NCBI RefSeq assembly: GCF_009360615.1 | Contig: NZ_SPEY01000113.1 | Span: 1-60,038 of the forward strand | Direction: 5' to 3' | DNA length: 60,038 nt | Source: Comamonas sp. | GTDB lineage: Bacteria > Pseudomonadota > Gammaproteobacteria > Burkholderiales > Burkholderiaceae_C | Shown: piece after piece, positions 35,979 to 45,112 of the stretch | Numbering within the stretch: the first letter of the stretch is position 1 | Layout: each line of letters begins with the position of its first letter | Translations under genes and position numbers: made by a program | The notes under the pieces: generated by a model | Databases searched by the model: none | What the model was told of the DNA's origin: nothing | What the model saw: only the letters and a program-made list of their open reading frames with translations

Positions 35979-36703
35979 GCGGCGAAACCCAACCACCACA
36001 ACCTTCAGACGACCTGGATGCACAGGCCGGTGAATATGTCTTGGGCACACTCGGCATGGTCCAGCGTCGCGCCATTGAGGCACGCCTGCCTTTCGAGCCC
36101 GCCCTGCGTGCCGCCGTGGATGAATGGGAGCAGCGCCTCTTGCCTCTGACCTCGCTTGCCGAGCCCGTCGATCCGGCTGCCAGTCTCTGGCAGCGTATTG
36201 CCGCAACCATTGCCCCGGCGAGACTTCCCCGAGCGGCACCGGCCCAGAAACGCTGGTGGCGATGGGACAGTCTCGCGCTATGGCGCGGCCTGACGGGAAC
36301 GGGTTTTGCCACGGCTGCAGTGCTGGCGGCAATCCTCACCGCGCGCGAAGCCTCGCCTCCTGCTTCGCCACGCTACTTTGTGGTACTCGCAGCACCTCAG
36401 AGCCAGTCGCCTGGCTGGCTGGTGCAGGCCCAGGCGGAGGGGAGACTGAGGCTGGTGCCGCTCGGTACCGACAACGTTCCTGCAGAGAAATCCCTGCAGT
36501 TCTGGACCAAGGCTGACGGGTGGAGCGCTCCGGTATCGCTGGGTCTGGTAAAGCCAGGCGAGGCCATCGAGGTACCAGTGGACAAGCTCCCGCCCCTGCA
36601 AGCCAACCAGCTGTTCGAGCTGACCCTGGAGCCTTACGGAGGCTCCCCCATTGGACGCCCCACCGGGCCCATCCAGTTTATCGGTCGAGCCGTCCAGATC
36701 TAG
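35975..36703 (+). CDS. RskA-like anti-sigma factor
   Basis: 242 residues. The cytoplasmic N-terminal part (about 1-95) carries YVLGTLGMVQRRAIEARL, the conserved RskA-type sigma-binding helix region. It lacks the HxxxCxxC zinc motif, so it is not a ZAS anti-sigma. One membrane helix (about 108-126, GTGFATAAVLAAILTA) is followed by a periplasmic RskA C-terminal domain (about 135-242) with FVVLAAPQSQSPGWLVQAQ and QFWTKADGWSAPVSLGLV. It should hold the ECF factor at the membrane until a periplasmic signal triggers proteolysis. Its start overlaps the sigma-factor stop. Confidence 0.92.
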   Translation: MSGETQPPQPSDDLDAQAGEYVLGTLGMVQRRAIEARLPFEPALRAAVDEWEQRLLPLTSLAEPVDPAASLWQRIAATIAPARLPRAAPAQKRWWRWDSLALWRGLTGTGFATAAVLAAILTAREASPPASPRYFVVLAAPQSQSPGWLVQAQAEGRLRLVPLGTDNVPAEKSLQFWTKADGWSAPVSLGLVKPGEAIEVPVDKLPPLQANQLFELTLEPYGGSPIGRPTGPIQFIGRAVQI

Positions 36704-36835
36704 GTCTGCTGCCACGACCGGCTCGGGCGCGCAGTACCTGGCAGGTTCGAAGACGGGTATCGCCGCCAGTGACGATCGGCTCACGCCCCTGTGCAAACAA
36801 CTCATCACCCCTCGAAAGCAAATAGAAAAATTCAA

Positions 36836-36864
36836 TGAATCCAGACAGACCGTGGCCGCGTATT
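36836..36864 (+). promoter_or_regulatory. Candidate ECF sigma promoter of the fasciclin gene
   Basis: TGAATCC, 17 bases, GTATT, placed 44 bases before the fasciclin ATG. It shares element identity and spacing with 34661-34690. Confidence 0.5.
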
Positions 36865-36907
36865 CCTTTCAGCCGGCATTTTTCGGCTTGTACCTCAAGG
36901 AGCGTCC

Positions 36908-37471
36908 ATGTTCTCGATTCAATCTGCACGTAAGTTGGCCTCGCTCAGCCTGGCTATCTCGATGTCTGCCGCATCCGTCGCGGCAATGGCCGAGGTGATG
37001 GTGGGCGGAGCCCCCATGCTGCCTACCAAGGACATCATCGACAACGCAGTCAACTCCAAGGATCACACCACCCTGGTCGCAGCAGTCAAAGCGGCGGGCC
37101 TCGTAGACACCCTCAAAGGCCCCGGCCCCTTCACCGTCTTTGCGCCCACCAATGCCGCTTTCGATGCGCTGCCCGCCGGCACCGTCGATACGCTGCTCAA
37201 GCCCGAGAACAAAGAGACACTGACAACCATCCTCACCTACCACGTCGTTCCGGGTAAGTGGGATGCTGCGGCCCTCGGCAAGAGGATCAAGGACGGCAAG
37301 GGCAAGGCCATGATCAAGACCGTCAGTGGCGGCACTCTGACGGCCAAGTCCAGTGGCAAGAAAATCATGCTGACGGATGAAAAAGGTGGCACGGCCACGG
37401 TGACCATACCCAACGTATACCAATCCAACGGGGTGATTCACGTGATCGACAAAGTACTGCTTCCCAAATAA
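36908..37471 (+). CDS. Secreted fasciclin (FAS1) domain protein
   Basis: 187 residues with a Sec signal peptide (about 1-28, ending AAMA). A single FAS1 domain follows: DIIDNAVNSKDHTTLVAAVK, then the H1 box GPFTVFAPTNAAFDALPAGT, LTYHVVPGKWDA, and the H2-like box NGVIHVIDKVLLPK at the end. FAS1 proteins are periplasmic or extracellular adhesion-like proteins. CAAGGAG precedes the ATG by five bases. It has its own ECF-like promoter and a location directly after the sigma/anti-sigma pair, so it is the likeliest target of that sigma factor. Confidence 0.95.
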   Translation: MFSIQSARKLASLSLAISMSAASVAAMAEVMVGGAPMLPTKDIIDNAVNSKDHTTLVAAVKAAGLVDTLKGPGPFTVFAPTNAAFDALPAGTVDTLLKPENKETLTTILTYHVVPGKWDAAALGKRIKDGKGKAMIKTVSGGTLTAKSSGKKIMLTDEKGGTATVTIPNVYQSNGVIHVIDKVLLPK

Positions 37472-37788
37472 GGGCAGGCTTCTGCAGGGGCACCGTCTCT
37501 GCCCCGGGCTGCGGGTCTGAGCGGCCCCAACGCAGATTCAGGACCAGCAGAGACCGGATTGCCTGCTCCGCCGCACACGCCCGAAGGACGTGGGATCGAG
37601 CAGGCAATCAAAGAGTCCTGATTGAGACGAGGCTTCGCGCCATTCTGACGGAGGCATTTCAGCCCGACGATCCTGGCGCTGCGACACCGTCGAAGCATGC
37701 ACGGCCGCAAGTCGCGCCCTTGCCCATTTCCCTGTCCATGCCCACGGCGCCACTGTGCCCGGACGCCTTTGCCGTCACGGGGGCTGCA

Positions 37789-38050
37789 TCAGCCGCCGCC
37801 GAACCAGTTGCAGCCCTGGTCTTCCCGGCAGCCTTGGTTGAAGCTATTGCTCTCGAAGATGGCCTTGATGTGCTTCGGATTCTTGCAACCAAGCTGGGTG
37901 GGCGTGCACCGCGTCGAGGGATAGCCGTACCCGGGCGGCAGAGGTTGCCCATCCCGGTCGAGCGCCAGCACCGTCCGAGGATGCTGCGCCGTCGTCTTGT
38001 CGATGCCGGTGGCGTAGCCTTCGAGCATCCCAAGCCCATGGAGCGGGCAC
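37789..38050 (-). pseudogene. C-terminal remnant of a molybdopterin-binding oxidoreductase
   Basis: One minus-strand frame reads TGIDKTTAQHPRTVLALDRD, then GQPLPPGYGYP, PTQLGCKNPKHIKAI and EDQGCNWFGGG before the stop. This matches the end of YedY/sulfite-oxidase-like molybdopterin domain proteins (usually LGYKNPKHI and EDQGYNWFGG). Roughly the last 85 residues are present. The N-terminal 100-plus residues that should hold the cofactor are missing and the upstream frame does not match, so this is a decayed gene. Confidence 0.75.
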
Positions 38051-38182
38051 CGAGGCCTGCACCGACGGCACGTCAACAATCACCAAAGCGTGCGCCACTC
38101 CATTTGCCGGTGGCACTCCGGCCTTCCGCACCGCTGTGGCGTGCAACCTGCGTGTACTGCGGCAATGCACGCAACTCCTGAA

Positions 38183-38404
38183 GCGTCCAGGCCGCATGAG
38201 GAGCAGCGAGTGCGCAACCAGCACGACCATGAGAAGGTGAGCGGCAATGAAGCCGGCGATGGCTGCCATGCCGCAGACATGGATACGCCTTGCCATCCAA
38301 AGCTCGGAGAGCAGCGGGAACCGCACCGACTCCCAGATCACGAGACGGCGGAGCACCGGCAACACCAGGTCCACAACGGCAATGAGCGAGGCTGCACGCT
38401 GCTG
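38183..38404 (-). pseudogene. C-terminal remnant of a cytochrome b561-type membrane protein
   Basis: A minus-strand frame carries SLIAVVDLVLPVLRRLVIWE, then SVRFPLLSEL and MARRIHVCGMAAIAGFIAAH with LLMVVLVAHSLLLM, which is the last two helices of the cytochrome b561 partner of molybdopterin oxidoreductases. The expected GGY before the ARR/HF helix is lost, and no start or preceding helices are in frame. It directly precedes the molybdopterin remnant, the normal gene order, so a two-gene oxidoreductase operon has decayed here. Confidence 0.7.
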
Positions 38405-39019
38405 CGGGTTGCAATGCCCCGGGTCCGCATCACCCCGCGATATGCCGACGGGAAAGGCAAAGTCATAAACAGGTGAGGCGCTATCGGTTCGCCAACCGCT
38501 CATCGCCGTGGCCAGCACAGCTGCCGCATTCAGCCGGTGGCTGCAAAGAGACACTGCGTTTCGTCGGTAGTTGGGTGAAGAACCGCATGACTGCATGGCT
38601 CTGCCCTCCGGGTTTCGAAATCCTCACCGAACATTCAATGGTTCGTGATATCTCGGCAGCAAAGGTTGAGGATCTGATGCGCCCCATTTTCCAGTTCGGC
38701 GTTCGGCGGTTGCTTTCCATTGCGCTCACCCAGCAAGAACTGCTGGGCATCGGCAGCGCGCGCCACTTTGGCCAGAGGACGCTCTGCATCGGTCGACAGG
38801 GACGGCTTGGCTGATTCCGAGCGTTGTGCGCTGCAGTGCGAAGAAGGCCCGAAGGGGATGGCCATGGACCCGGGGCGATGGGGCCGTGGCGACGTAATGA
38901 GCATCGCATCGACCGGCTGCTGCGGGGCGATGGCGACAATCGCCGTTCGACCTGGGCCAGCCTCCGGCGGTCTCAACGAATCATTGCAGGGTGACGGCGC
39001 TGCCGGAGAAGGAACGACA
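38405..39019. other. Intergenic, no intact gene seen
   Basis: It may contain further unrecognisable remains of the decayed oxidoreductase operon. No supported ORF. Confidence 0.4.
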
Positions 39020-40333
39020 TCAACGAAATTCGAAGTGCTCCCTGTGCAACTGCCAGGACGCCGATGGCAACGTTTGCTTGAGGGCTTGCTCCAATTGCCG
39101 GCCCATGGTCGCAGGACCGCAGAACCAGACCTGCAGCGGTTTGTCGGCTTGATAACGCTGAAGCACCTCTTTGGGCGACCAACGACGTCCGTCGGCAAAG
39201 ATGTCCAGATGCACATCGGGATGGAGCGCCACAGCGTCCTTCAGGGCTTGGGCAAGAGGATCGAGTGCATGCTGGCAGGCGTATTGCAGACAGGCCTGGG
39301 GCGCATGGCCGTCGTCGTGAAGCTGGCCCAGCCAGGAGAGAAAAGGGGTCGCGCCGACACCGGCACCCACCCAGACGTGCACGGCACCGTCGTCGTGATC
39401 GGGAGGCACGAAGCGACCATAAGGCCCATCCAGCTCCACAACGGTGCCGGGATGCATGCGTTCAGGCAGGCCCCGAGTCCAATCGCCCAACTGCTTGATG
39501 TGAAAGCGCACGAGGTGATTTTGCTGGTCCGCGTCCGACAGCGTGAACGGATGAGCCTCTAGCTCCCCCGCCAGACGCAAAAAGGCGAATTGCCCCGCGG
39601 CATGACCCGGCCAGGAATCCTCCATGCGACATTGCACTTCCAGCACATCGCCGAGTTGCGTGCACGATAGCACGGTGCCCGTGTGAGGATAGCGCGGGCG
39701 CAGGTCTCGCACCAGTTGGATCACTGCAGCCACGATGCCGAGAATCATCGTCAACGCCAGCAGCCAGCCCCCCACGCCTCCCCAGTAGCCAGGAGGAGTC
39801 AGCACAATGCCATGGAACACCAGCGACAGGTAGGCCAGGGGCATGAATCGATGCAGCCAATACCAGCGTTTGTAGGGAACTGCGCGACGCGCAAGCGTAA
39901 TGACCAGCATCAGGATCAGCGCATAGAAGGTCCACTCGCCCAATGTCTTGGCATAAGGCTTGAGGATGCCGACCCACTCGGGTGCCGCGACTTTGGCCAG
40001 TCTGCCTGCGCTGCCGATGACCGTCGTGATCAGCGACTTGGACTGCTTGGCCACCCAATGGGCCAGGCTCAGTCCAATGGCAATGATGCCCAGCCATTTG
40101 TGCAACCGATAGGCCTTGTCCATGCCACCCAATGGCGACTCCACCCAGCGGGGGCGCAAGGACAAAACCATGATGGCCGTCATGGCCCCCAACGCCAAAA
40201 TACCGGTGAGCAGCATGCCTTCCTGCCGCATCACCCACAGCAGGTCACCTGGCGGTGACGGTGACAGCCACAAAGCCTCCACTGCCCAGATCACAAAGAA
40301 AGAAGCAAGGACAAGAAGAATGGAACGGCGCAA
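39020..40333 (-). CDS. Ferric-reductase-like flavocytochrome (FNR domain)
   Basis: 437 residues. Six membrane helices in the N-terminal half (about 1-215) form a ferric-reductase-like transmembrane domain, with haem-ligand candidates HKWLGIIAIGLSLAH and WYWLHRFMPLAYLSLVFHG. The C-terminal half (about 220-437) is a ferredoxin-reductase module, with FAD-binding HPFTLS and PYGRF, NAD(P)-binding VGAGVGATPFLSWL and the terminal VWFCGPATM. It should pass electrons from cytoplasmic NAD(P)H through FAD and haem to an acceptor across the membrane, possibly ferric iron or a periplasmic partner. It may relate to the decayed oxidoreductase next to it. Confidence 0.92.
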   Translation of the reverse strand: MRRSILLVLASFFVIWAVEALWLSPSPPGDLLWVMRQEGMLLTGILALGAMTAIMVLSLRPRWVESPLGGMDKAYRLHKWLGIIAIGLSLAHWVAKQSKSLITTVIGSAGRLAKVAAPEWVGILKPYAKTLGEWTFYALILMLVITLARRAVPYKRWYWLHRFMPLAYLSLVFHGIVLTPPGYWGGVGGWLLALTMILGIVAAVIQLVRDLRPRYPHTGTVLSCTQLGDVLEVQCRMEDSWPGHAAGQFAFLRLAGELEAHPFTLSDADQQNHLVRFHIKQLGDWTRGLPERMHPGTVVELDGPYGRFVPPDHDDGAVHVWVGAGVGATPFLSWLGQLHDDGHAPQACLQYACQHALDPLAQALKDAVALHPDVHLDIFADGRRWSPKEVLQRYQADKPLQVWFCGPATMGRQLEQALKQTLPSASWQLHREHFEFR

Positions 40334-40916
40334 GACAGCACTCCCGTTAAATCAGTGACCGGTGGAACCAGGCGTCGGAACAGGTATAGGGACGACACGG
40401 GATTGGACGCCGCACACGGCACAGTGCTTTCGAGTCTGTCGGTGACATGTTCAGATCAATGCCAATGTGCCAGACCTTGGAGGCTTGTCTTTGCTGCACC
40501 ACATCACCTGACGCCACCACCGACTGCCTGCAGAGGCGAGGTCCGCCCGGCCCAGTGTACCGATGTCGCATGAAAGGCAACTTTGACGGACGTCACTTGG
40601 CAATCATTCTGACATCCATGCGACTCGTGATGAGTGCTGTGAAATTCGAAGAGGCATTCAGTGCTGAAAACCGGGCAGACACTTTTTGGGGCGATGACGC
40701 AGCGTTGTGGAACATCGATGCAACAAACTTCTCTTCGCGGGTTTGTCCTGTCCCCGTAGACACCCTGCATTCGTTCCCTCCCACTTCCCGGACCTGGCCG
40801 CACATGCACTGGAGCCACATCGGAGGCATTTCCCTCCATTGGCCAATGCGCCAATTCAGGCACACTGTTATTTGTAACAATAAGTCGCCTGGTACCTTTG
40901 CGACCTACAGACTCCA
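40334..40916. other. Intergenic between divergent genes
   Basis: Promoters for the flavocytochrome (minus) and the diguanylate cyclase (plus) are expected here. No gene or clear operator was found. Confidence 0.45.
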
Positions 40917-42071
40917 ATGGCTTATTCAACCGACAAATCACGCGCCCCGCCTTTGTGGGGACCCAGGCCGTCCTCGTCACTGGCCGATGAAGCCCGGCAT
41001 TTAGAACGCTGGCGCAAACGCACATGGCAGCTGCACGCTTCAGTGCTCATAAGCCATCTATATGCCTTCACGCTGTTTCTCGGCCACTGCTGGGCCGGCT
41101 ATGTACCGCTGCATCCGGTGCTGATGTACGGGCTCTGGATCAGCGCAGGGATGGCGTTCATCACCTGGGCCTACGCCAGTGGATGGAGCCAGACTCAAAG
41201 CGACCCGGGCTTGTTCTTCTGGCACCAGTTGATCGCGGTGACGGGGGTGTTGGCCTTGCTCGTAGCGGCGCCCAAAGTCGCCTTTCAGGCGCTGGTCATG
41301 CTCCTGGTATTCAGCACCGACGGCTTTCTCGCTCCCCGCCGTACCAGTTTCTGGATGACCTGGAGTTGTGCGCTTGTCGCCATTGCGTTGGCTGTTTACA
41401 GCGTAGGGCCGCAGATGCAGATGACCACCGACACATTGATCGGACAGTTCCTGGTCGTGGGCGTGATGCTCGGAGCGGTCATCCGTTGCAGTGTCCTGGT
41501 CACGTACTTTCGCAGCATGCAGTACCGACTCAGCGCAAGCAATGAAAAACTGGCGGTCGCGCTCAAGCACATTGAAACCTTGGCACGTAACGATGACTTG
41601 ACCGGACTGTCCAACCGCCGTGGAGTCATGGAACGACTGCAGCAGTGCATTCATGCGGCTCAACGCCGGGATGCCCCTTTTTGTATCGCGTTGCTAGACA
41701 TAGACTTCTTCAAACAGGTCAACGACCGCCTTGGTCATGACATCGGAGATCAAGTGCTGAGAGCCTTTGGAGACGTGCTGACTTCACAGACCCGCATCAC
41801 TGACTGCGCAGGCCGCTACGGGGGCGAGGAGTTTCTTCTGGTGCTGTGCGATACACAACTGCACCAGGCGGAAGTACTGCTGGAGAGAATCCGGGCATGC
41901 GCAGAATCGTACCCCTGGTCGCAGTTGGTCAATCAGGAGCTGAGCGTGACATGCACGCTGGGCGCAACCCAGTACCAAAAGAGGGAAACTGCGGAAGCGC
42001 TCATCTCCCGCGCGGATAGGGCCATGTATCAAGGCAAGGCTCTAGGCCGCAACCGCCTGGTTCTCGCCTAG
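40917..42071 (+). CDS. Membrane diguanylate cyclase (MHYT-less multi-TM sensor, GGDEF)
   Basis: 384 residues. Five or six membrane helices (about 38-200) form a membrane sensor without a large periplasmic domain, then a short coiled linker (SNEKLAVALKHIETLARND) and a GGDEF domain (about 222-384) with the intact signature GGEEF (302-306). The inhibitory RxxD site (RITD) sits five residues before it. It should synthesise c-di-GMP from GTP with product inhibition. No strong ribosome-binding site is seen at the ATG. The LapD-type receptor at 52.7-54.6 kb is a possible consumer of its signal, by inference only. Confidence 0.93.
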   Translation: MAYSTDKSRAPPLWGPRPSSSLADEARHLERWRKRTWQLHASVLISHLYAFTLFLGHCWAGYVPLHPVLMYGLWISAGMAFITWAYASGWSQTQSDPGLFFWHQLIAVTGVLALLVAAPKVAFQALVMLLVFSTDGFLAPRRTSFWMTWSCALVAIALAVYSVGPQMQMTTDTLIGQFLVVGVMLGAVIRCSVLVTYFRSMQYRLSASNEKLAVALKHIETLARNDDLTGLSNRRGVMERLQQCIHAAQRRDAPFCIALLDIDFFKQVNDRLGHDIGDQVLRAFGDVLTSQTRITDCAGRYGGEEFLLVLCDTQLHQAEVLLERIRACAESYPWSQLVNQELSVTCTLGATQYQKRETAEALISRADRAMYQGKALGRNRLVLA

Positions 42072-42352
42072 TACTTGCCCTTGCCGGGCTACTCTGTGCA
42101 TTCTTGCCACCGTCGGATTTTTGCACATCATGGTCCGAGACTTCTCCTTCCGGGATCGTGAATCGGCCGGATCTCTCGACACAGCTGCCAAGCTCAGGCA
42201 ATGACGGCTCTCGAACTCTGAGCGATTCAGGCGGTCCATCAATACATGCTGCCGATGAGCGTGAACATCGCGATGACGCCAGAGATTGCGCTGTGGGCTT
42301 CAGGCCTTGTCGCATGCGCGCTTGATGAGCGGCCATCGGAAGGGCATGCACC

Positions 42353-42378
42353 AAAAAGCTCACGCTTTTGGCGTGAGC
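42353..42378 (-). terminator. Intrinsic terminator of locus 3
   Basis: On the minus strand, GCTCACGC-CAAAA-GCGTGAGC is followed by five T, 25 bases after the RRM stop codon. Confidence 0.88.
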
Positions 42379-42403
42379 CCCGCTTGTTGCAGGTCGAAGA
42401 AGA

Positions 42404-42655
42404 TTATTTGCGTGGACGGGCCAGAGCCACCCCCAGCGCGCGACCGCCCAGGGGCTGATCGTTCAGCATCTGGATGGCATTCTGGGCTTGCTCCTGGGAG
42501 CCCATTTCAACAAAGCCGAAGCCGCGCGAGCGACCGGTCTCCCGGTCCGAGATGACGTCCGCAGAGATGACTTCACCGCAGGCGCTGAAATGGGCGCGCA
42601 AGGCATCGCCGTCGATGGAATAACCGAGATTGGTAACGTAGAGATTGGATTGCAT
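42404..42655 (-). CDS. RRM-domain RNA-binding protein (locus 3)
   Basis: 83 residues with RNP-2 LYVTNL and RNP-1 RGFGFVEM and no Gly-rich tail. It is the close paralogue of 3797-4048 (same length, same N-terminus MQSNLYV, NDQ-LGGR near the end). It is the last gene of the minus-strand set small protein, IF-1, RRM, 60 bases after the IF-1 stop, and is followed by a strong terminator. Coexpression of an RRM protein with IF-1 suggests a job at translation initiation or in keeping mRNA unfolded, possibly in the cold. Confidence 0.94.
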   Translation of the reverse strand: MQSNLYVTNLGYSIDGDALRAHFSACGEVISADVISDRETGRSRGFGFVEMGSQEQAQNAIQMLNDQPLGGRALGVALARPRK

Positions 42656-42715
42656 CGTGTTCTTTCAAAGAGTGCCCATGCATTTCGGCGGTGAGCGACT
42701 TGGAGGTTGGGTGGG

Positions 42716-42988
42716 TTAACGGCGGCGCTTGAAGGCAGGAGTGCCCCCTGGGGCGGCACCAGCGCGTGGAGCAAGGTGGCGAAAGGTCACTCGTCCTTTG
42801 TTCAGGTCGTAGGGCGACATCTCGATGGTCACTTTGTCGCCCGCCAGCACGCGGATGCGGTGCTTTCGCATCTTTCCGCCGCTGTATGCGATGAGCTGGT
42901 GACCGTTTTCCAGAGTCACGCGAAAACGTGCGTCTGGCAGCACTTCGTCAACGCGACCCGACATCTCGATGAGTTCTTCTTTAGCCAA
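42716..42988 (-). CDS. infA: Translation initiation factor IF-1 paralogue (locus 3)
   Basis: 90 residues of S1-like OB fold: LIEMSGRVDEVLPDARFRVT, LENGHQLIAYSGGKMRKHRI, VLAGDKVTIEMSPYDLNKGR, then a C-terminal extension rich in Ala/Gly/Pro and ending in KRRR that standard 72-residue IF-1 lacks. It begins with TTG (42988), with AGGAGA seven bases before it. It binds the 30S A site and assists IF-2 and IF-3. Beta-proteobacteria often keep one infA in the ribosomal-protein region; this one is an additional copy coupled to an RRM gene and to a small protein. Confidence 0.95.
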   Translation of the reverse strand: MAKEELIEMSGRVDEVLPDARFRVTLENGHQLIAYSGGKMRKHRIRVLAGDKVTIEMSPYDLNKGRVTFRHLAPRAGAAPGGTPAFKRRR

Positions 42989-43019
42989 AATGTCTCCTGT
43001 GAGAAAAAAATTCAGCCGC

Positions 43020-43238
43020 TCAGTTCAGCCTTTGGCTCAGAACCATGTTCCGTCCTTCGGTCAGGGCGTAGCTTGAGGCGAGCGACTCGTCGGAAAACTG
43101 CGGGACAAAGCGAATGACGCGGTCATAAGTGCCGCGGCGAATGGAAACGGCAGCCAGGAATTTGCCGCTGGTGCTCGGCTGTGTCAGAGGGGTGACCACG
43201 TAGCGGCCAATCTGCTCTGTAATGTTCTTGTGCAGCAT
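43020..43238 (-). CDS. ~70-aa small protein of unknown function (locus 3)
   Basis: 72 residues from the ATG at 43238, matching exactly the length of the locus-4 protein. Shared features are EQIGRYVVT, AVSIRRGTYDRVIRF, then FSDESLASSYALTEGRNMVL. The pattern of alternating hydrophobic and basic residues around AVSIRRGTYDR suggests a small beta-rich fold. No signal peptide is present. It lies 31 bases before infA on the same strand, after a long conserved leader. No Shine-Dalgarno sequence is visible before its ATG, as in the other members. Function unknown. Confidence 0.85.
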   Translation of the reverse strand: MLHKNITEQIGRYVVTPLTQPSTSGKFLAAVSIRRGTYDRVIRFVPQFSDESLASSYALTEGRNMVLSQRLN

Positions 43239-43502
43239 GTAACGGACGGTCACACGCACGAATGCGCAGACCATCAAATGAGAAAGGGAAGGCCCTCTCA
43301 GGATGCAGAGGGGCATCGCAGATCCATAAGGATGTTCAGGATCTGGGGGAGTTCGCCTGGAGGGGAGTGACCACCGCGTGCTCAGCGAGAAGAGCGGCTA
43401 CCTGCGGCCAAGGGGCGGCATTGGTGTCAGACAGGCGCTGCTGGGGCGAACGGCCTTGACAGCGGATGAGTCCAGTATAGGTGAAGTGAAAGACCTTTGG
43501 TT
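43239..43502 (-). promoter_or_regulatory. Conserved long 5' leader with promoter (locus 3)
   Basis: The segment 43304-43500 matches the leader of locus 2 (4446-4640) over nearly 200 bases. On the minus strand the conserved CCTATACTGG gives a -10 box at 43474-43479, and both copies have AACCAA 17 bases upstream of it. The transcript would begin near 43467 and carry about 230 untranslated bases. It is probably a structured regulatory leader. Confidence 0.75.
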
Positions 43503-45112
43503 TACAACATCCGGGTCAGCAGCCGGGACCGGGCATGAGCCAGACCCACGCCCTGCTCTGTCGAACACGAAATCGATGGAACGGTGCGCTGCAAACTTCT
43601 GCCGCAGGGCAACCGTTCGGAAATTCACAGAGCCACCGGCCCATGAGCAAAACCCGGCAGTCCACGACATCGTGGAAGCCCGGCAACGAGCCGCCTCGGG
43701 GGAAAGAATGCGCCCCCCACCCCGCCGACCATGCGGAGCCCGTCCCGACGGGCGGGCGCAAGCGCGAGAACGACTCCGCCGGAGCGTGGGCTTCTTTCTT
43801 CAAAGTCCGAGATATTTCTCATAGATGAGCGGACTGGGCACACCCGCTACGGAGACGAAAGTGATGGCGTGTACGAACAGCACTGCCGCAGCTTGCGCGG
43901 TTTGCAAGGAGGCAAAAACAGCACAGTGATCACTCTGAATCGCTTTGCTGCGCCCCTGCCTTGCATATCCTGAGGCCAGACAATGCACCTGTCGGCCCCT
44001 CGCCCAGCTGATGGCTTCGGCCGATATCTGAAAACCATCCACTTCACGATTTTCCATTGGCTTGCCCCAGACACCTGCGACGCGCTCGAGGCAGAACACC
44101 CGATTCTCGGGAGTCACCGCACGCAAATTTCACCACCACGCCGCAGCCTACCGCTGCGCGCCTTCCTCCTGCAGGGAGCCAACGCCAAACAGACAGAAGA
44201 TCGCTGCAGCGAGCGACCCGGCTGACGCCTGAAAGGCCCCCCTCAAAGCCTCCTGCGGCCACGGATATGCCCTCGCGCTGCCTGCAGAAGCGCATTTCCA
44301 TCATGCTGTCAGGATCGCTCCTGTCACGACCATAGCCACAACTGCGACAGCCCCTGAGCACGGAAGCCACGATGCACGCCCGATCACAGGCCGCAAGTTC
44401 TCCATGCCGTTTGCGCACGGCACGACGACGAAGAGCACTCAGGCTTACGGCGACACGCCGGGCAGCCCGGCCGTGAGACATGTCGACGGAGGACAGAGGA
44501 CACGGCCGATGGGCTCGGGGCCTGAGACCGGCTCACGATGAGGCGCCTGAGCCCGATCACCCGCTCCAGGACGACGACGGACAGCGAGCAGCCGTTGGGC
44601 CATGCCGTTCGCAGCCGCGTGCCGTGGTGTCACGGAACTTGAATCCCTCCCACCCTGCCTGGGTCCGCAGGCGCCTACGCATTGCGCCGAGGACAACGGT
44701 CTCGATGCCGAGCACCAGTACGCCGCGAAACCCACGCACCATCCCGGTACTGGTGCTTGCAAAATGGCTCCCTGCAATCGGGCAGCGCTGGCCGGTCTTC
44801 GTGCGACCCGCTTGCAATATGCACAATGGATCCGGCACCCCATCCCATTCCCAACAGCGCTCAGGCTGGCGCGCTGCCCCCGTTTGCTGCGCAGCGATAC
44901 CGCGTATCCCGGAGTGCTCGTGCGGCTGCACCCGGTTGTGATGCCGCAATGGCGGCGGCGCCGGATCAACCCGCCACGGCCAATGAGGAGGCATGAATCA
45001 ACGACGGTTTTGCGGTACTCAAATCGCGGCAGAACTCATATCGCCCCTGGGCATGGCTTCGGTCTGCTCACGCACTTGCCAGCTGTGGAGTGCCGTGGCT
45101 GCGGCATGCCCG
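43503..45112. other. Long intergenic region (1.6 kb), no gene seen
   Basis: Frames of 80-170 codons occur on both strands, rich in Arg, Pro, Ser and Cys, with no signature or ribosome-binding site. Confidence 0.45.
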
